NCBI RefSeq assembly: GCF_002858765.1
Contig: NZ_PJRP01000016.1
Location: 62,001-126,000, forward strand
Direction of reading: 5' to 3'
Length of the DNA: 64,000 bases
Source of the DNA: Cupriavidus pauculus
GTDB lineage: Bacteria; Pseudomonadota; Gammaproteobacteria; Burkholderiales; Burkholderiaceae
Part shown: positions 1 to 8,537 of the stretch, one piece after another
How positions within the stretch are numbered: the stretch's first letter is position 1
How the letters are laid out: every line of letters starts with the position of its first letter
The notes under the pieces: model-generated
Told to the model about the DNA's origin: nothing
Databases searched by the model: none
What the model saw: the letters and a program-made list of their open reading frames with translations, nothing else
Program-made: the position numbers and the translations under genes

Positions 1-1
1 C

Positions 2-1021
2 GCCCATGCGGACCACGCCCGCCCCGGCAACGGCCAGTACCTCTGCGCCGATTCTGGGCGGGGCGTGCTGCGGGCCCGCCTGCCGGGGATATCGCTCGAC
101 ACGCTGCCATACGGCCAGCGCATGACGCACCACGGGGTGACGCTGAGCCTGCATCCGGCCGGCCACGTGCTGGGGTCGGCGCAGGTGCGGCTGGAACACG
201 GCGGCCAGGTCTGGGTGGCTTCGGGCGACTACAAGGTCGAGCCGGAAGGCACCTGCGCGTCGTTCGAGCCGGTGCGCTGTGACACGTTCATCACCGAAAG
301 CACGTTCGGCCTGCCGATCTACCGCTGGCCGCGCGAGGGTGCGCTGATGGCGGAGATCTTCGACTGGTGGCAGGCCAATGCGGCCGCGGGTCGGGCCAGC
401 GTGCTGTACTGCTACGCGTTCGGCAAGGCCCAGCGCATCCTGAACGGCTTGATGCGCCATGCCGGCGCGGCGCTGGCGATGCCCGGCCCGATCGTCGCCC
501 ATGGCGCGATGACCGCGCTGAATCAGGCCTACGCGGCGGCGGGCGTGGCCTTGCCTCCGACCATGACCACGGCCGACCTGCCCGCGCGGAGCCCGGCCCT
601 GCGCCGGGCGCTGGTACTGGCGCCGCCATCGGCGCAGCGGTCTACCTGGCTGCGGCGGTTTGGCGAGGCGTCCGACGCGTTCGCCAGCGGGTGGATGCAG
701 TTGCGTGGCACGCGCCGGCGGCGCGGCGTGGATCGCGGCTTTGCGCTATCAGACCACGCGGACTGGCCCGGACTGCTGTCGGCCATCGTCGCCACGGGCG
801 CCCGGCGCGTGATCGTCACCCACGGCAACGTGCCCGTGATGGTGCGCTACCTGTGCGAGCAGGGGCTCGACGCGCAGGGATTTCGCACCGAGTTCGGCGA
901 TGACGACGACGCCACGGGCGCCGCCGCCGAGTCGGCGTCCGACGTGGCGGTGGCCGACGCACCCGCCGATGCACCCACAGGCGCTCCCACAGGCGCTCCC
1001 ACCGGGGAGGGCGCCGAATGA
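2..1021 (+). CDS. Ligase-associated DNA exonuclease (5' partial)
   Basis: Metallo-beta-lactamase/beta-CASP nuclease of the ligase-associated exonuclease family. The start lies left of the window. The reading frame is open from base 2 and begins with A-H-A-D-H, the end of the metal-binding HxHxDH motif. Other family marks are H-P-A-G-H-V-L-G-S-A-Q, A-S-G-D-Y-K, F-I-T-E-S-T-F-G-L-P and S-D-H-A-D-W near the C-terminus. The protein ends in a low-complexity tail, (D-A-P)-A-D-A-P followed by three T-G-A-P-type units, coded by a repeated 12-base unit around 970-1010. The stop overlaps the ligase start in ATGA, so the pair is translationally coupled. It probably processes DNA ends for the ligase and helicase encoded downstream; the precise substrate is inferred. 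Confidence 0.9.
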   Translation, partial: AHADHARPGNGQYLCADSGRGVLRARLPGISLDTLPYGQRMTHHGVTLSLHPAGHVLGSAQVRLEHGGQVWVASGDYKVEPEGTCASFEPVRCDTFITESTFGLPIYRWPREGALMAEIFDWWQANAAAGRASVLYCYAFGKAQRILNGLMRHAGAALAMPGPIVAHGAMTALNQAYAAAGVALPPTMTTADLPARSPALRRALVLAPPSAQRSTWLRRFGEASDAFASGWMQLRGTRRRRGVDRGFALSDHADWPGLLSAIVATGARRVIVTHGNVPVMVRYLCEQGLDAQGFRTEFGDDDDATGAAAESASDVAVADAPADAPTGAPTGAPTGEGAE

Positions 1022-2709
1022 AAGCGTTCGCCGACCTTTACAGCGAACTCGACGGCACCACGTCGAGCAAGGCCAAGCTGGCGGCGCTGGCCCGCTACTT
1101 CGGCAGCGCCGCGCCGGCCGACGCCGCGTGGGCGGTCTACTTTCTGTCGGGCGGCAAGCCGCGCCAGATCGTGCCGGTGGCCGCGCTGCGCGCGCTGGCG
1201 CAGCGGGCGGCCAGCCTGCCCGAATGGCTGTTCGAGGAAAGCTACCAGGCCGTGGGCGACCTGGCCGAAACCATCGCCTTGCTGCTGCCTGACGCCGACC
1301 ATGTCGACGCCGCCGGGCTGGCCGAGTGGGTCGAACAGCGCGTGCTGCCCTTGCGCGACCTGGCGCGCGGCCAGCCGCCCGAGGTGCTGAACGACGCGCT
1401 GGACGCGCTGTGGCGGCCACTAGATGCGCGCGGCCGGCTGGTGCTGTTCAAGCTCATCACGGGCAGCTTCCGGGTGGGGGTGTCGAAGCTGCTGGTCACG
1501 CGGGCGCTGGGCGAGGTGGCCGGTATCGATCCGAAACGCGTGGCCGAGCGCCTGGTCGGCTATACCGACATCCGCGCGCTGTCCACGCCCGAGCGCTTCC
1601 TGGCCCTGATCGCGCCGGAACGCACCGAAGGCGAGGGTGGGGGCAGCGGTCCGGCGCGCGGCGGCCAGCCTTACCCGTTCTTTCTGGCCCACCCGCTGCA
1701 GGCCCCAGTCGAGGAATTCGACGCCGTGCTCGGTGCCCCGGCGCGCTGGCAGGTGGAGTGGAAATGGGACGGTATCCGCGCCCAGTTGGTGCGCCGCGAC
1801 GGCCAGGCCTGGCTATGGTCGCGCGGCGAGGAACTGATCACCGAGCGCTTTCCGGAACTGGCCGAGGTCGCGCAGCGGCTGCCGGACGGTACCGTGCTCG
1901 ACGGCGAGATCATCGTCTGGATTGACGGCCGCGTGCAGCCGTTTGCCTTGCTGCAGCAGCGCATCGGCCGCAAGTCCGTCAGCGCGAAGCTGCTGCGCGA
2001 GGCGCCGGCCATCCTGATGGCGTATGACCTGCTGGAATGGCAGGGCCAGGACTGGCGCCCCCGTCCGCAGGCCGAACGCCGCGCCCAACTGGCGCGGGTG
2101 GTTGCCGACCATATCCACCCGGCGCTGGAACTGAGCCCGCTCGTGGAGGCCGACGACTGGCCGCACTTTGCCCGGCTGCGCGACACATCGCGCGCCCAGG
2201 GCGTGGAAGGCTTCATGCTCAAGGCAGCCGACGCGGCCTACGGGGCGGGGCGCACGCGCGACGTGGGCATCTGGTGGAAATGGAAGATCGACCCGTACAC
2301 GGTGGATGCCGTGCTGGTCTACGCGCAGCGCGGCCACGGACGCCGCGCCAGCCTCTATACCGATTTCACGTTCGCGGTCTGGAATGCGCCGCCCGGCACG
2401 CCCGACCGCGCGCTGGTGCCGTTCGCCAAGGCCTATTCGGGGCTGACCGACGCAGAAATGCGCGCGGTCGACGCCATCGTGCGACGGACCACGGTGGAGC
2501 AGTTCGGCCCGGTGCGCAGCGTTAGGCCAACCCAGGTGTTCGAGTTGGGCTTCGAGGGCATCGGCCGCAGCGGGCGCCACAAGAGCGGCATTGCGGTGCG
2601 CTTTCCGCGCATGCTGCGCTGGCGTACCGACAAGCCGGTGGATGAAGCCGACACGCTCGATACGCTCGAAGCGATGCTGCCGGCGGCGCCGGCCAGCGAT
2701 GCCGCATGA
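1018..2709 (+). CDS. ATP-dependent DNA ligase
   Basis: 563 aa, the usual size for bacterial ATP-dependent ligases linked to an exonuclease and helicase. An N-terminal helical domain (about 1-200) precedes the nucleotidyltransferase core. Motif I is K-W-D-G with the adenylated lysine at K249, followed by L-D-G-E-I (motif III), E-G-F-M-L-K (motif IV) and W-W-K-W-K (motif V). The C-terminal OB fold contains R-P-T-Q-V-F-E-L. It seals nicks using ATP, unlike the NAD-dependent replicative LigA. The start ATG overlaps the exonuclease stop, and the stop overlaps the helicase start. It lacks the polymerase and phosphoesterase modules of LigD, so this is not an NHEJ LigD. Confidence 0.95.
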   Translation: MKAFADLYSELDGTTSSKAKLAALARYFGSAAPADAAWAVYFLSGGKPRQIVPVAALRALAQRAASLPEWLFEESYQAVGDLAETIALLLPDADHVDAAGLAEWVEQRVLPLRDLARGQPPEVLNDALDALWRPLDARGRLVLFKLITGSFRVGVSKLLVTRALGEVAGIDPKRVAERLVGYTDIRALSTPERFLALIAPERTEGEGGGSGPARGGQPYPFFLAHPLQAPVEEFDAVLGAPARWQVEWKWDGIRAQLVRRDGQAWLWSRGEELITERFPELAEVAQRLPDGTVLDGEIIVWIDGRVQPFALLQQRIGRKSVSAKLLREAPAILMAYDLLEWQGQDWRPRPQAERRAQLARVVADHIHPALELSPLVEADDWPHFARLRDTSRAQGVEGFMLKAADAAYGAGRTRDVGIWWKWKIDPYTVDAVLVYAQRGHGRRASLYTDFTFAVWNAPPGTPDRALVPFAKAYSGLTDAEMRAVDAIVRRTTVEQFGPVRSVRPTQVFELGFEGIGRSGRHKSGIAVRFPRMLRWRTDKPVDEADTLDTLEAMLPAAPASDAA

Positions 2710-5414
2710 GTGCCGAAGACGCACCGTTCGTCCAGGCCCCGCCGGTGGCGGAATCGCTGCCGGCGCTGTTCGCGGCGCGGCACTGGCAACCGTTCGCGTT
2801 CCAGCGCGCCGTGTGGCAGGCCATCGGGGAGGGCAAGAGCGGGTTGCTGCACGCCACCACAGGCACCGGCAAGACCTATGCGGCGTGGCTGGGCGCGCTG
2901 CTGGCGTACGCGGTGCCGCCCAAGCGTGCTGGCGCGCTGCCGCCGCCGCTGACCGTGCTGTGGCTGACGCCGATGCGGGCGCTGGCCGCCGATACCACGC
3001 GCGCGCTGCAGGCGCCGCTGGCGGAACTGGGACTGGACTGGACCGTGGCGCTGCGCACCGGCGACACCGGCAGCAGCGAGCGCGCGGCCCAGGCCCGGCG
3101 CCTGCCGACCGCGCTGGTCACCACGCCCGAAAGCCTGTCGCTGCTGCTGACCCGTGCCGATGCCCGCGAGGCACTTGGCCGCGTGCGCCTGGTCGTGGTC
3201 GACGAATGGCATGAGCTGATCGGTAGCAAGCGCGGCGTGCAGGTGCAACTGGCGCTGGCGCGGCTGCACCAGTGGCAGCCGGACCTGTGCGTCTGGGGCC
3301 TGTCGGCCACGCTGGCCAACCTCGATCTTGCGCGCGACGTGCTGCTGGCTGGCATCCCCGAGCATCGGCGTGTGCTGGTACACGGTCATACGCCCAAGAC
3401 GCTGATCGTCGATACGCTGCTGCCCGATGCCGCCGGGCGCTTTCCGTGGGCCGGCCATCTGGGCCTGTCGATGCTGCCGCACGTGCTGCGTGAACTGGAG
3501 ACCAGCAGCACGTCGCTGGTCTTTCTGAACACGCGTTCGCAGGCCGAAATCTGGTATCAGGCCATGCTCGATGCGCGGCCGGACTGGGCCGGGCAGATCG
3601 CGCTGCACCACGGTTCGCTGGACCGCGCCGTGCGTGAATGGGTCGAACTGAACCTCAAGAATGGTGCGCTGCGTGCCGTGGTTTGCACATCGAGCCTGGA
3701 CCTGGGCGTGGACTTTCTGCCCGTGGAGAGGGTGCTCCAGATCGGCTCGCCCAAGGGCGTGGCGCGGCTGCTGCAGCGGGCCGGGCGGTCGGGGCATGCG
3801 CCGGGCCGCGCGTCGCGCGTGACCGTGGTGCCCACGCACAGCCTGGAACTGGTGGAATCGGTGGCGGCGCGCCTGGCAATCCAGGCCGGGCGTATCGAGG
3901 CGCGCGAATCGCCCGACAAGCCGCTCGACGTGCTGGCGCAGCATCTGGTGACCGTGGCGCTGGGCGGCGGCTTCCAGGCCGACGAACTGCTGGCCGAGGT
4001 GCGCCAGGCCTGGGCCTATCGCAACCTGACCGGCGACGAATGGCACTGGTGCCTGGACTTCGTGCGGCAGGGCGGGCCCACGCTGTCGGCGTATCCGGAC
4101 TACCGCCGCGCGATGCCCGACGACGCGGGCGTCTGGCGTGTGCCCGATGCCCGACTGGCGCGGCGGCATCGCATGAGCGTGGGCACCATCGTCAGCGATG
4201 CATCGATGCAGGTGCGCTTCTGGACGCGCGCCGGCAGCGGCGGCGCGTCGCTGGGCACGGTGGAAGAGGGCTTTATCGCGCGCCTCGCGCCGGGCGACTG
4301 CTTCCTGTTCGGCGGCCGCCTGCTGGAACTGGTGCGCGTGCAGGAGATGACGGCCTATGTGCGGCGCGCCACGGGCAAGCGGCCGTCGGTGCCGCGCTGG
4401 AACGGCGGCAAGATGCCGCTGTCGACCGAACTGGCCGACGCCGTGGTGGGCACGCTCGACGCCGTGCAGGCGGGCCGGCTTGACCCGGCCAGCACGCCGG
4501 AACTGCCCCTGATCGCCCCGATCGTGGCGTTGCAGGCGCGCTGGTCGGCGCTGCCGTCGCCGGACACCCTGCTGGCGGAAAGCCTGCATTCGCGCGAAGG
4601 CTGGCACCTGTTCCTGTATCCGTTCGCGGGGCGCTCGGTGCATCTGGGGCTGGGCAGCCTGCTGGCGTGGCGGCTGGGCCAGAAGGTGCCCGCCACGTTT
4701 TCGGTGGCGGTGAACGACTACGGGCTGGAACTGCTGGCGTCGGCGCCGGTGGACTGGGCGCAGTGGCTGCCGCAGGTGCTGGCCGAAGAACGCCAGCGCG
4801 ACCTGGCCGCCGATGTGCTGGGCAGCCTCAACGCCGGGGAACTGTCGCTGCGGCGGTTCCGCGAGATCGCACGCGTGGCCGGCCTGATCTTCCAGGGCTA
4901 TCCCGGCGCGCATCACAGCGCGCGGCAACTGCAGGCATCGTCGAGCCTGTTCTACGAGGTCTTCCGCAAGCACGATCCGGACAACCTGCTGCTGGGGCAG
5001 GCCGAGCGCGAGGTGCTGATGCAGGAACTGGACGCGCACCGGCTGGCCGATACGCTGCAACGGATGGCAATGCGGCGGCTCGATCTTCGCGCGCTGCAAC
5101 GGCCGTCGCCGCTGGCCTTTCCGTTGATCGTGGAGTTCCTGCGCGAAAAGCTCAGCACCGAGAAGCTGGCCGACCGCATCGCGCGGATGCTGGCGGAGCT
5201 GGAACAGGCGGCCGCGCAGCCCGATAGCGGCACCGGCGGCACGGGTGGCACGGGCGACACCTACCGAGGGCCGATGCACGATACCCCGCCCGCCGTGGAC
5301 GCGGCGCGCGTGGCCGAACTGGCGCGCTTCGGCATGGCCGACCACGCCGGGCCGGCGGGCCCGCGCAAACCCCGGCGGCCGCGCAAGCCGTCGAAACCGC
5401 TTCCGCTGTTATGA
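2706..5414 (+). CDS. Ligase-associated DEXH-box helicase (Lhr-like)
   Basis: 902 aa superfamily 2 helicase. Walker A is T-G-T-G-K-T with K56. Motif II is D-E-W-H at 166-169, typical of the ligase-associated Lhr branch. T-T-P-E-S and L-S-A-T (motif III) follow. The second RecA domain carries F-L-N-T-R-S, the region with S-S-L-D-L-G-V-D-F, and Q-R-A-G-R-S-G-H (motif VI). A roughly 450-residue C-terminal part matches the Lhr-core winged-helix and beta-sheet bundle region. It should unwind or remodel DNA in concert with the adjacent nuclease and ligase. The start overlaps the ligase stop by ATGA, and the stop overlaps pdeM. The C-terminus is rich in Gly, Thr and Pro/Lys and is probably disordered. 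Confidence 0.95.
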   Translation: MSAEDAPFVQAPPVAESLPALFAARHWQPFAFQRAVWQAIGEGKSGLLHATTGTGKTYAAWLGALLAYAVPPKRAGALPPPLTVLWLTPMRALAADTTRALQAPLAELGLDWTVALRTGDTGSSERAAQARRLPTALVTTPESLSLLLTRADAREALGRVRLVVVDEWHELIGSKRGVQVQLALARLHQWQPDLCVWGLSATLANLDLARDVLLAGIPEHRRVLVHGHTPKTLIVDTLLPDAAGRFPWAGHLGLSMLPHVLRELETSSTSLVFLNTRSQAEIWYQAMLDARPDWAGQIALHHGSLDRAVREWVELNLKNGALRAVVCTSSLDLGVDFLPVERVLQIGSPKGVARLLQRAGRSGHAPGRASRVTVVPTHSLELVESVAARLAIQAGRIEARESPDKPLDVLAQHLVTVALGGGFQADELLAEVRQAWAYRNLTGDEWHWCLDFVRQGGPTLSAYPDYRRAMPDDAGVWRVPDARLARRHRMSVGTIVSDASMQVRFWTRAGSGGASLGTVEEGFIARLAPGDCFLFGGRLLELVRVQEMTAYVRRATGKRPSVPRWNGGKMPLSTELADAVVGTLDAVQAGRLDPASTPELPLIAPIVALQARWSALPSPDTLLAESLHSREGWHLFLYPFAGRSVHLGLGSLLAWRLGQKVPATFSVAVNDYGLELLASAPVDWAQWLPQVLAEERQRDLAADVLGSLNAGELSLRRFREIARVAGLIFQGYPGAHHSARQLQASSSLFYEVFRKHDPDNLLLGQAEREVLMQELDAHRLADTLQRMAMRRLDLRALQRPSPLAFPLIVEFLREKLSTEKLADRIARMLAELEQAAAQPDSGTGGTGGTGDTYRGPMHDTPPAVDAARVAELARFGMADHAGPAGPRKPRRPRKPSKPLPLL

Positions 5415-6103
5415 CCTCGGCAGACATGACGCCCGGCCAGATGGGCGGGCAGGCGGTGACGCTGGCCGGCGAGACACTCTGGCTGCTGCCCGAGCATGCG
5501 GTCTGGTGGCCGGCTGCGGCAATGCTGATGGCAGCCGACGTCCATATCGGCAAGGCGGCGGCGTTTCGGGCGCTGGGGCAGCCTGTGCCGCATGGCACCA
5601 CGGCCGACAACCTGGCCCGGTTGCTGGACCTGGCGCGGCGCTATCCGGCGCGGGAACTGGTGTTTCTGGGCGATTTCCTGCACGCGCGGGCCGCGCGCAC
5701 GGCGGCGGTGCTGCTGGCCCTGCATGACTGGCGCCGCGCCATGCCGTCGCGCGTGCGTTGCACGCTCGTGCGGGGCAATCATGATACGCACGCCGGCGAT
5801 CCGCCGCCCGAACTGGGCTTTACCGTGGTGACCGAACCGCTGGTGGCGCCGCCGTTCGCGCTGTGCCATGAACCGGGCGCGCGTGCCGAGGGCTACGCGC
5901 TGGCCGGGCACCTGCATCCCGCCTGCGTGCTGCGCGGCACGGGCGCCGATGCGCTGCGGCTGCCGTGCTTCGTGGTGGGCGGGCGGGGGATGATCCTGCC
6001 GGCGTTCGGCGCGTTCATCGGGCACGCCACGGTGCGGGCGGGCGAGGGTGAGCGGCTCTATCCGGTCGGGGATGGGCGGGTGTGGGCGCTGCCGGGCGGA
6101 TGA
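5411..6103 (+). CDS. pdeM: Ligase-associated phosphoesterase PdeM
   Basis: 230 aa calcineurin-like metallophosphoesterase that closes the four-gene repair operon. The metal-binding set is visible in order: A-D-V-H-I-G-K (D43, H45), L-G-D-F-L-H, V-R-G-N-H-D-T-H and A-G-H-L-H-P. This is the PdeM family found with the ATP-dependent ligase, exonuclease and Lhr-like helicase. The ATG lies inside the overlapping end of the helicase gene (ATGA). The end of the gene is followed by G+C-rich inverted repeats that probably end transcription. The phosphodiesterase chemistry follows from the family; its DNA substrate in this pathway is not established here. Confidence 0.93.
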   Translation: MTSADMTPGQMGGQAVTLAGETLWLLPEHAVWWPAAAMLMAADVHIGKAAAFRALGQPVPHGTTADNLARLLDLARRYPARELVFLGDFLHARAARTAAVLLALHDWRRAMPSRVRCTLVRGNHDTHAGDPPPELGFTVVTEPLVAPPFALCHEPGARAEGYALAGHLHPACVLRGTGADALRLPCFVVGGRGMILPAFGAFIGHATVRAGEGERLYPVGDGRVWALPGG

Positions 6104-6124
6104 CGGCGCGCGCCGGGTGCGCTC

Positions 6125-6271
6125 GCCCTCTCCCCCGACTCCTCTCCCGCTGGGTCCGCGATGTCCCCGGTCTGAACAGGCGGGAGAGGGGGAGAGCAAC
6201 ATCGGCATGCAAGACGTTTATGTGTTTGCGCGCCTCTCCCGCGTGCGGGGGGAGGGGCTGGGGGAGAGGGC
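6125..6271. repeat. REP-like C/G-tract inverted repeat pair
   Basis: A 26-base arm at 6125-6150 (starting GCCCTCTCCCCC) recurs in imperfect inverse orientation at 6245-6271. An inner copy, GCGGGAGAGGGGGAGAGC, lies at 6180-6197. The unit resembles the CCCTCTCCC-type extragenic palindromes scattered in many Proteobacteria. It lies between the convergent pdeM and histidine kinase genes, where it could act as a two-way transcription barrier. Confidence 0.7.
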
Positions 6272-6299
6272 AGGTCTGTCCGTTACCGCTGCGCGCGCG

Positions 6300-8222
6300 T
6301 CAGTCTCCGGCAATCACCTTCAGCAGCACGTCGAGTTCCACCGGCTTGACCAGATGCACGTTGAAGCCCGCGGCGGCGGTCTGTTCGCGGTCCGACGCCT
6401 GGCCGAAGCCGGTCAGTGCCACGTAGCGGGTGCCGGACAGCGCCGGCATGCCGCGCAGCGCGTGGATGACCGCGAAGCCGTCCATACCGGGCATGGCCAG
6501 GTCGATCAGGGCCACGTCGGGCCGCACCCGCGCGGCGGCGTGGATGGCCTCCATGCCGTCGTAGGCAATCGTCACTTGATGGCCCGACATTTCCAGCAGG
6601 ATCGACATGCTGTCGGCCGCGTCGCGGTTGTCGTCCACGAGCAGCACACGGCGCTCGTGGCCGTCGCCATGGCGCGTGCCGCCGCTGCTGCTGGGCGTGT
6701 CGGCGGTTGCCGCCAGTGGCAGTTGCACGGTGAACGTGGCACCCAGACCTGGGCCTTCGCTGGTGGCGGCGATCGACCCGCCGTGCATTTCCACCAGCGA
6801 ACGGCACAGCGACAGGCCGATGCCCAGCCCGCCTTGCGCGGTACTGCCGGGCCGGTCTTCCTGCGCGAACAGGTTGAAGATCGACTCCAGCGATTCGCGC
6901 GCAATGCCGCGCCCATGGTCGATGACCTGGATCACCTGCGTACGGTGGCGGACCGATGCGGAGATGGCAATCTGCGCGCCCGGCGACGAGAATTTCGATG
7001 CGTTGAGCAGCAGGTTCTGCATGACCTGGCTCAGCCGGGTGCGGTCGGCGTGAAGCGGCAGCGGCATGGTGTCGGTGGTCACGGTCACGGTCTGCGACTT
7101 CGCCGCCAGTGCCGGGTCGGCAGCCTCGATGCCCAGCGCGATGATGTCGCGGGTGTCGAGCGGCTCCAGCCGCAGTTCGATCTTGCCGGCGGCGATGCGG
7201 CCCACGTCGAGCAGGTCGTCCACGAGCCGTGTCAGGTGCGACATCTGTCGCTCGACCAGGCCAACGCTCTTCTGCATGGCCTGCGGGTCTTCGGGACGCA
7301 TCTGCATCACGGTCAGCGCGTTGCGGATCGGTGCCAGGGGGTTGCGCAGTTCATGGGAAAGTGTCGCCAGGAATTCGTTCATGCGCCGTTCCGATTGCTC
7401 CAGTTCCTCAAGCCGTTTGCGCTCGCTCATGTCGCGCGTGACCTTGGCAAATCCGCGCAGGGCGCGCGTTTCGTCGTAGACCGCGGTGATGGTCACGTTG
7501 GCCCAGAATAGCGAGCCGTCCTTGCGCACGCGCCAGCCTTCGTCCTCCACCCGGCCCATCTCGCGGGCGATGACCAGTTCGCGGCCCGGCTTGTCGGCGG
7601 CCACGTCGTCCGGCGGGTAGAACACCGAGAAGTGCTGGCCGATGATTTCGTCGCGGCGGTAGCCCTTGATGTACGACGCGCCGGCGTTCCAGCTCATGAC
7701 ATGACCGGTCGGGTCGAGCATGAAGATCGCGTAGTCCTTGACGCTGTCGACCAGCAGCCGGAAGGTTTCCTCGCTCTGGCGCAGTTCCTCGGCGGTGGCG
7801 CGCTGCGCGGTCATGTCGCGTGTGACCTTGCCGAAGCCGATCAGCTTGCCGTGTTCGTCGTGCAGGGCGGTGATGATCACGTTGGCCCAGAACTGCGTGC
7901 CATCCTTGCGCACGCGCCAGCCTTCGTCCTCGAAGCGGCCCAGCCGGGCGGCGGCCTCCAGTTCCGTGTCAGGCCAGTGGCGCGCCTTGGCCTCTTCGGT
8001 ATAGAAGCGCGAAAAATGCTGGCCGACGATTTCGTCGCGACTGTAGCCCTTGATGCGGGCGGCGCCGGCATTCCAGCTCATGACGTGTCCGGTGGCGTCG
8101 AGCCGGAAGATGGCGTAGTCGTAGATCGACTCGATCAGGGTGCGATAGGAGGCGTCGTCGCCGGTGTCGCGGTGCGGCACCGGCACGGGGGCGGAGCGGG
8201 ACATGATCGGAGGGGCTGGCAT
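6300..8222 (-). CDS. PAS-PAS hybrid sensor histidine kinase
   Basis: 640 aa from the ATG at 8222, chosen over the upstream TTG at 8285; a GAGA precedes this ATG. Two PAS/PAC domains come first, and they are close copies of each other: each contains G-H-V-M-S-W-N-A-G-A, then I-K-G-Y, R-D-E-I and G-Q-H-F-S. HisKA follows with the phospho-accepting H290 in L-S-H-E-L-R-N, then an ATPase domain (D-H-G-R-G-I, G-L-G-I-G-L-S-L) and a C-terminal receiver with D574 in I-D-L-A-M-P-G. No transmembrane segment is seen, so sensing is probably cytoplasmic. No partner regulator gene is adjacent. The stimulus is unknown. Confidence 0.9.
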   Translation of the reverse strand: MPAPPIMSRSAPVPVPHRDTGDDASYRTLIESIYDYAIFRLDATGHVMSWNAGAARIKGYSRDEIVGQHFSRFYTEEAKARHWPDTELEAAARLGRFEDEGWRVRKDGTQFWANVIITALHDEHGKLIGFGKVTRDMTAQRATAEELRQSEETFRLLVDSVKDYAIFMLDPTGHVMSWNAGASYIKGYRRDEIIGQHFSVFYPPDDVAADKPGRELVIAREMGRVEDEGWRVRKDGSLFWANVTITAVYDETRALRGFAKVTRDMSERKRLEELEQSERRMNEFLATLSHELRNPLAPIRNALTVMQMRPEDPQAMQKSVGLVERQMSHLTRLVDDLLDVGRIAAGKIELRLEPLDTRDIIALGIEAADPALAAKSQTVTVTTDTMPLPLHADRTRLSQVMQNLLLNASKFSSPGAQIAISASVRHRTQVIQVIDHGRGIARESLESIFNLFAQEDRPGSTAQGGLGIGLSLCRSLVEMHGGSIAATSEGPGLGATFTVQLPLAATADTPSSSGGTRHGDGHERRVLLVDDNRDAADSMSILLEMSGHQVTIAYDGMEAIHAAARVRPDVALIDLAMPGMDGFAVIHALRGMPALSGTRYVALTGFGQASDREQTAAAGFNVHLVKPVELDVLLKVIAGD

Positions 8223-8537
8223 GTCTCTGGTTTCGTAGTCTGAAAGGATAACCCGAGACAGGGCATTCCCCGGAGGCCGTCGCAAATGTGTTGCAAATCA
8301 GCCGTCTAGCGCGTGGCCAGGTTGATTCTCACCCTTTTGGAGGTCGACCGTGCGCCGGCGCGCGAGCCGGACGCGGCGCCGCCGCCAGACGCGGGGCAGC
8401 CCGGGCCGCCAGTCGGATAAAAGCTGACAGACCGGCGGCCGCCGTTGGGTTAGACTCAAAAGATTCCTGCCCGATGCTTCCCGCCGCGTCATGCGGGCGC
8501 TGGAGATCGAGTGCCTGGATCCAAGGAGACGTCCCGC

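Noticed and set aside
970..1010. Short tandem repeat as a possible CRISPR-like or mobile element
   Set aside because: It is an in-frame 12-base repeat coding the Ala-Pro-Thr-Gly tail of the exonuclease, with only two to three units and no spacers.
1018..2709. LigD-type non-homologous end-joining ligase
   Set aside because: No polymerase or phosphoesterase domain and no Ku gene are seen; the neighbours are the exonuclease, Lhr-like helicase and PdeM.
2433..5345. A 970-residue antisense frame over the helicase gene
   Set aside because: High G+C leaves few stops on the opposite strand. The translation is rich in Arg/Gln/His and has no domain, while the plus-strand helicase motifs are intact.
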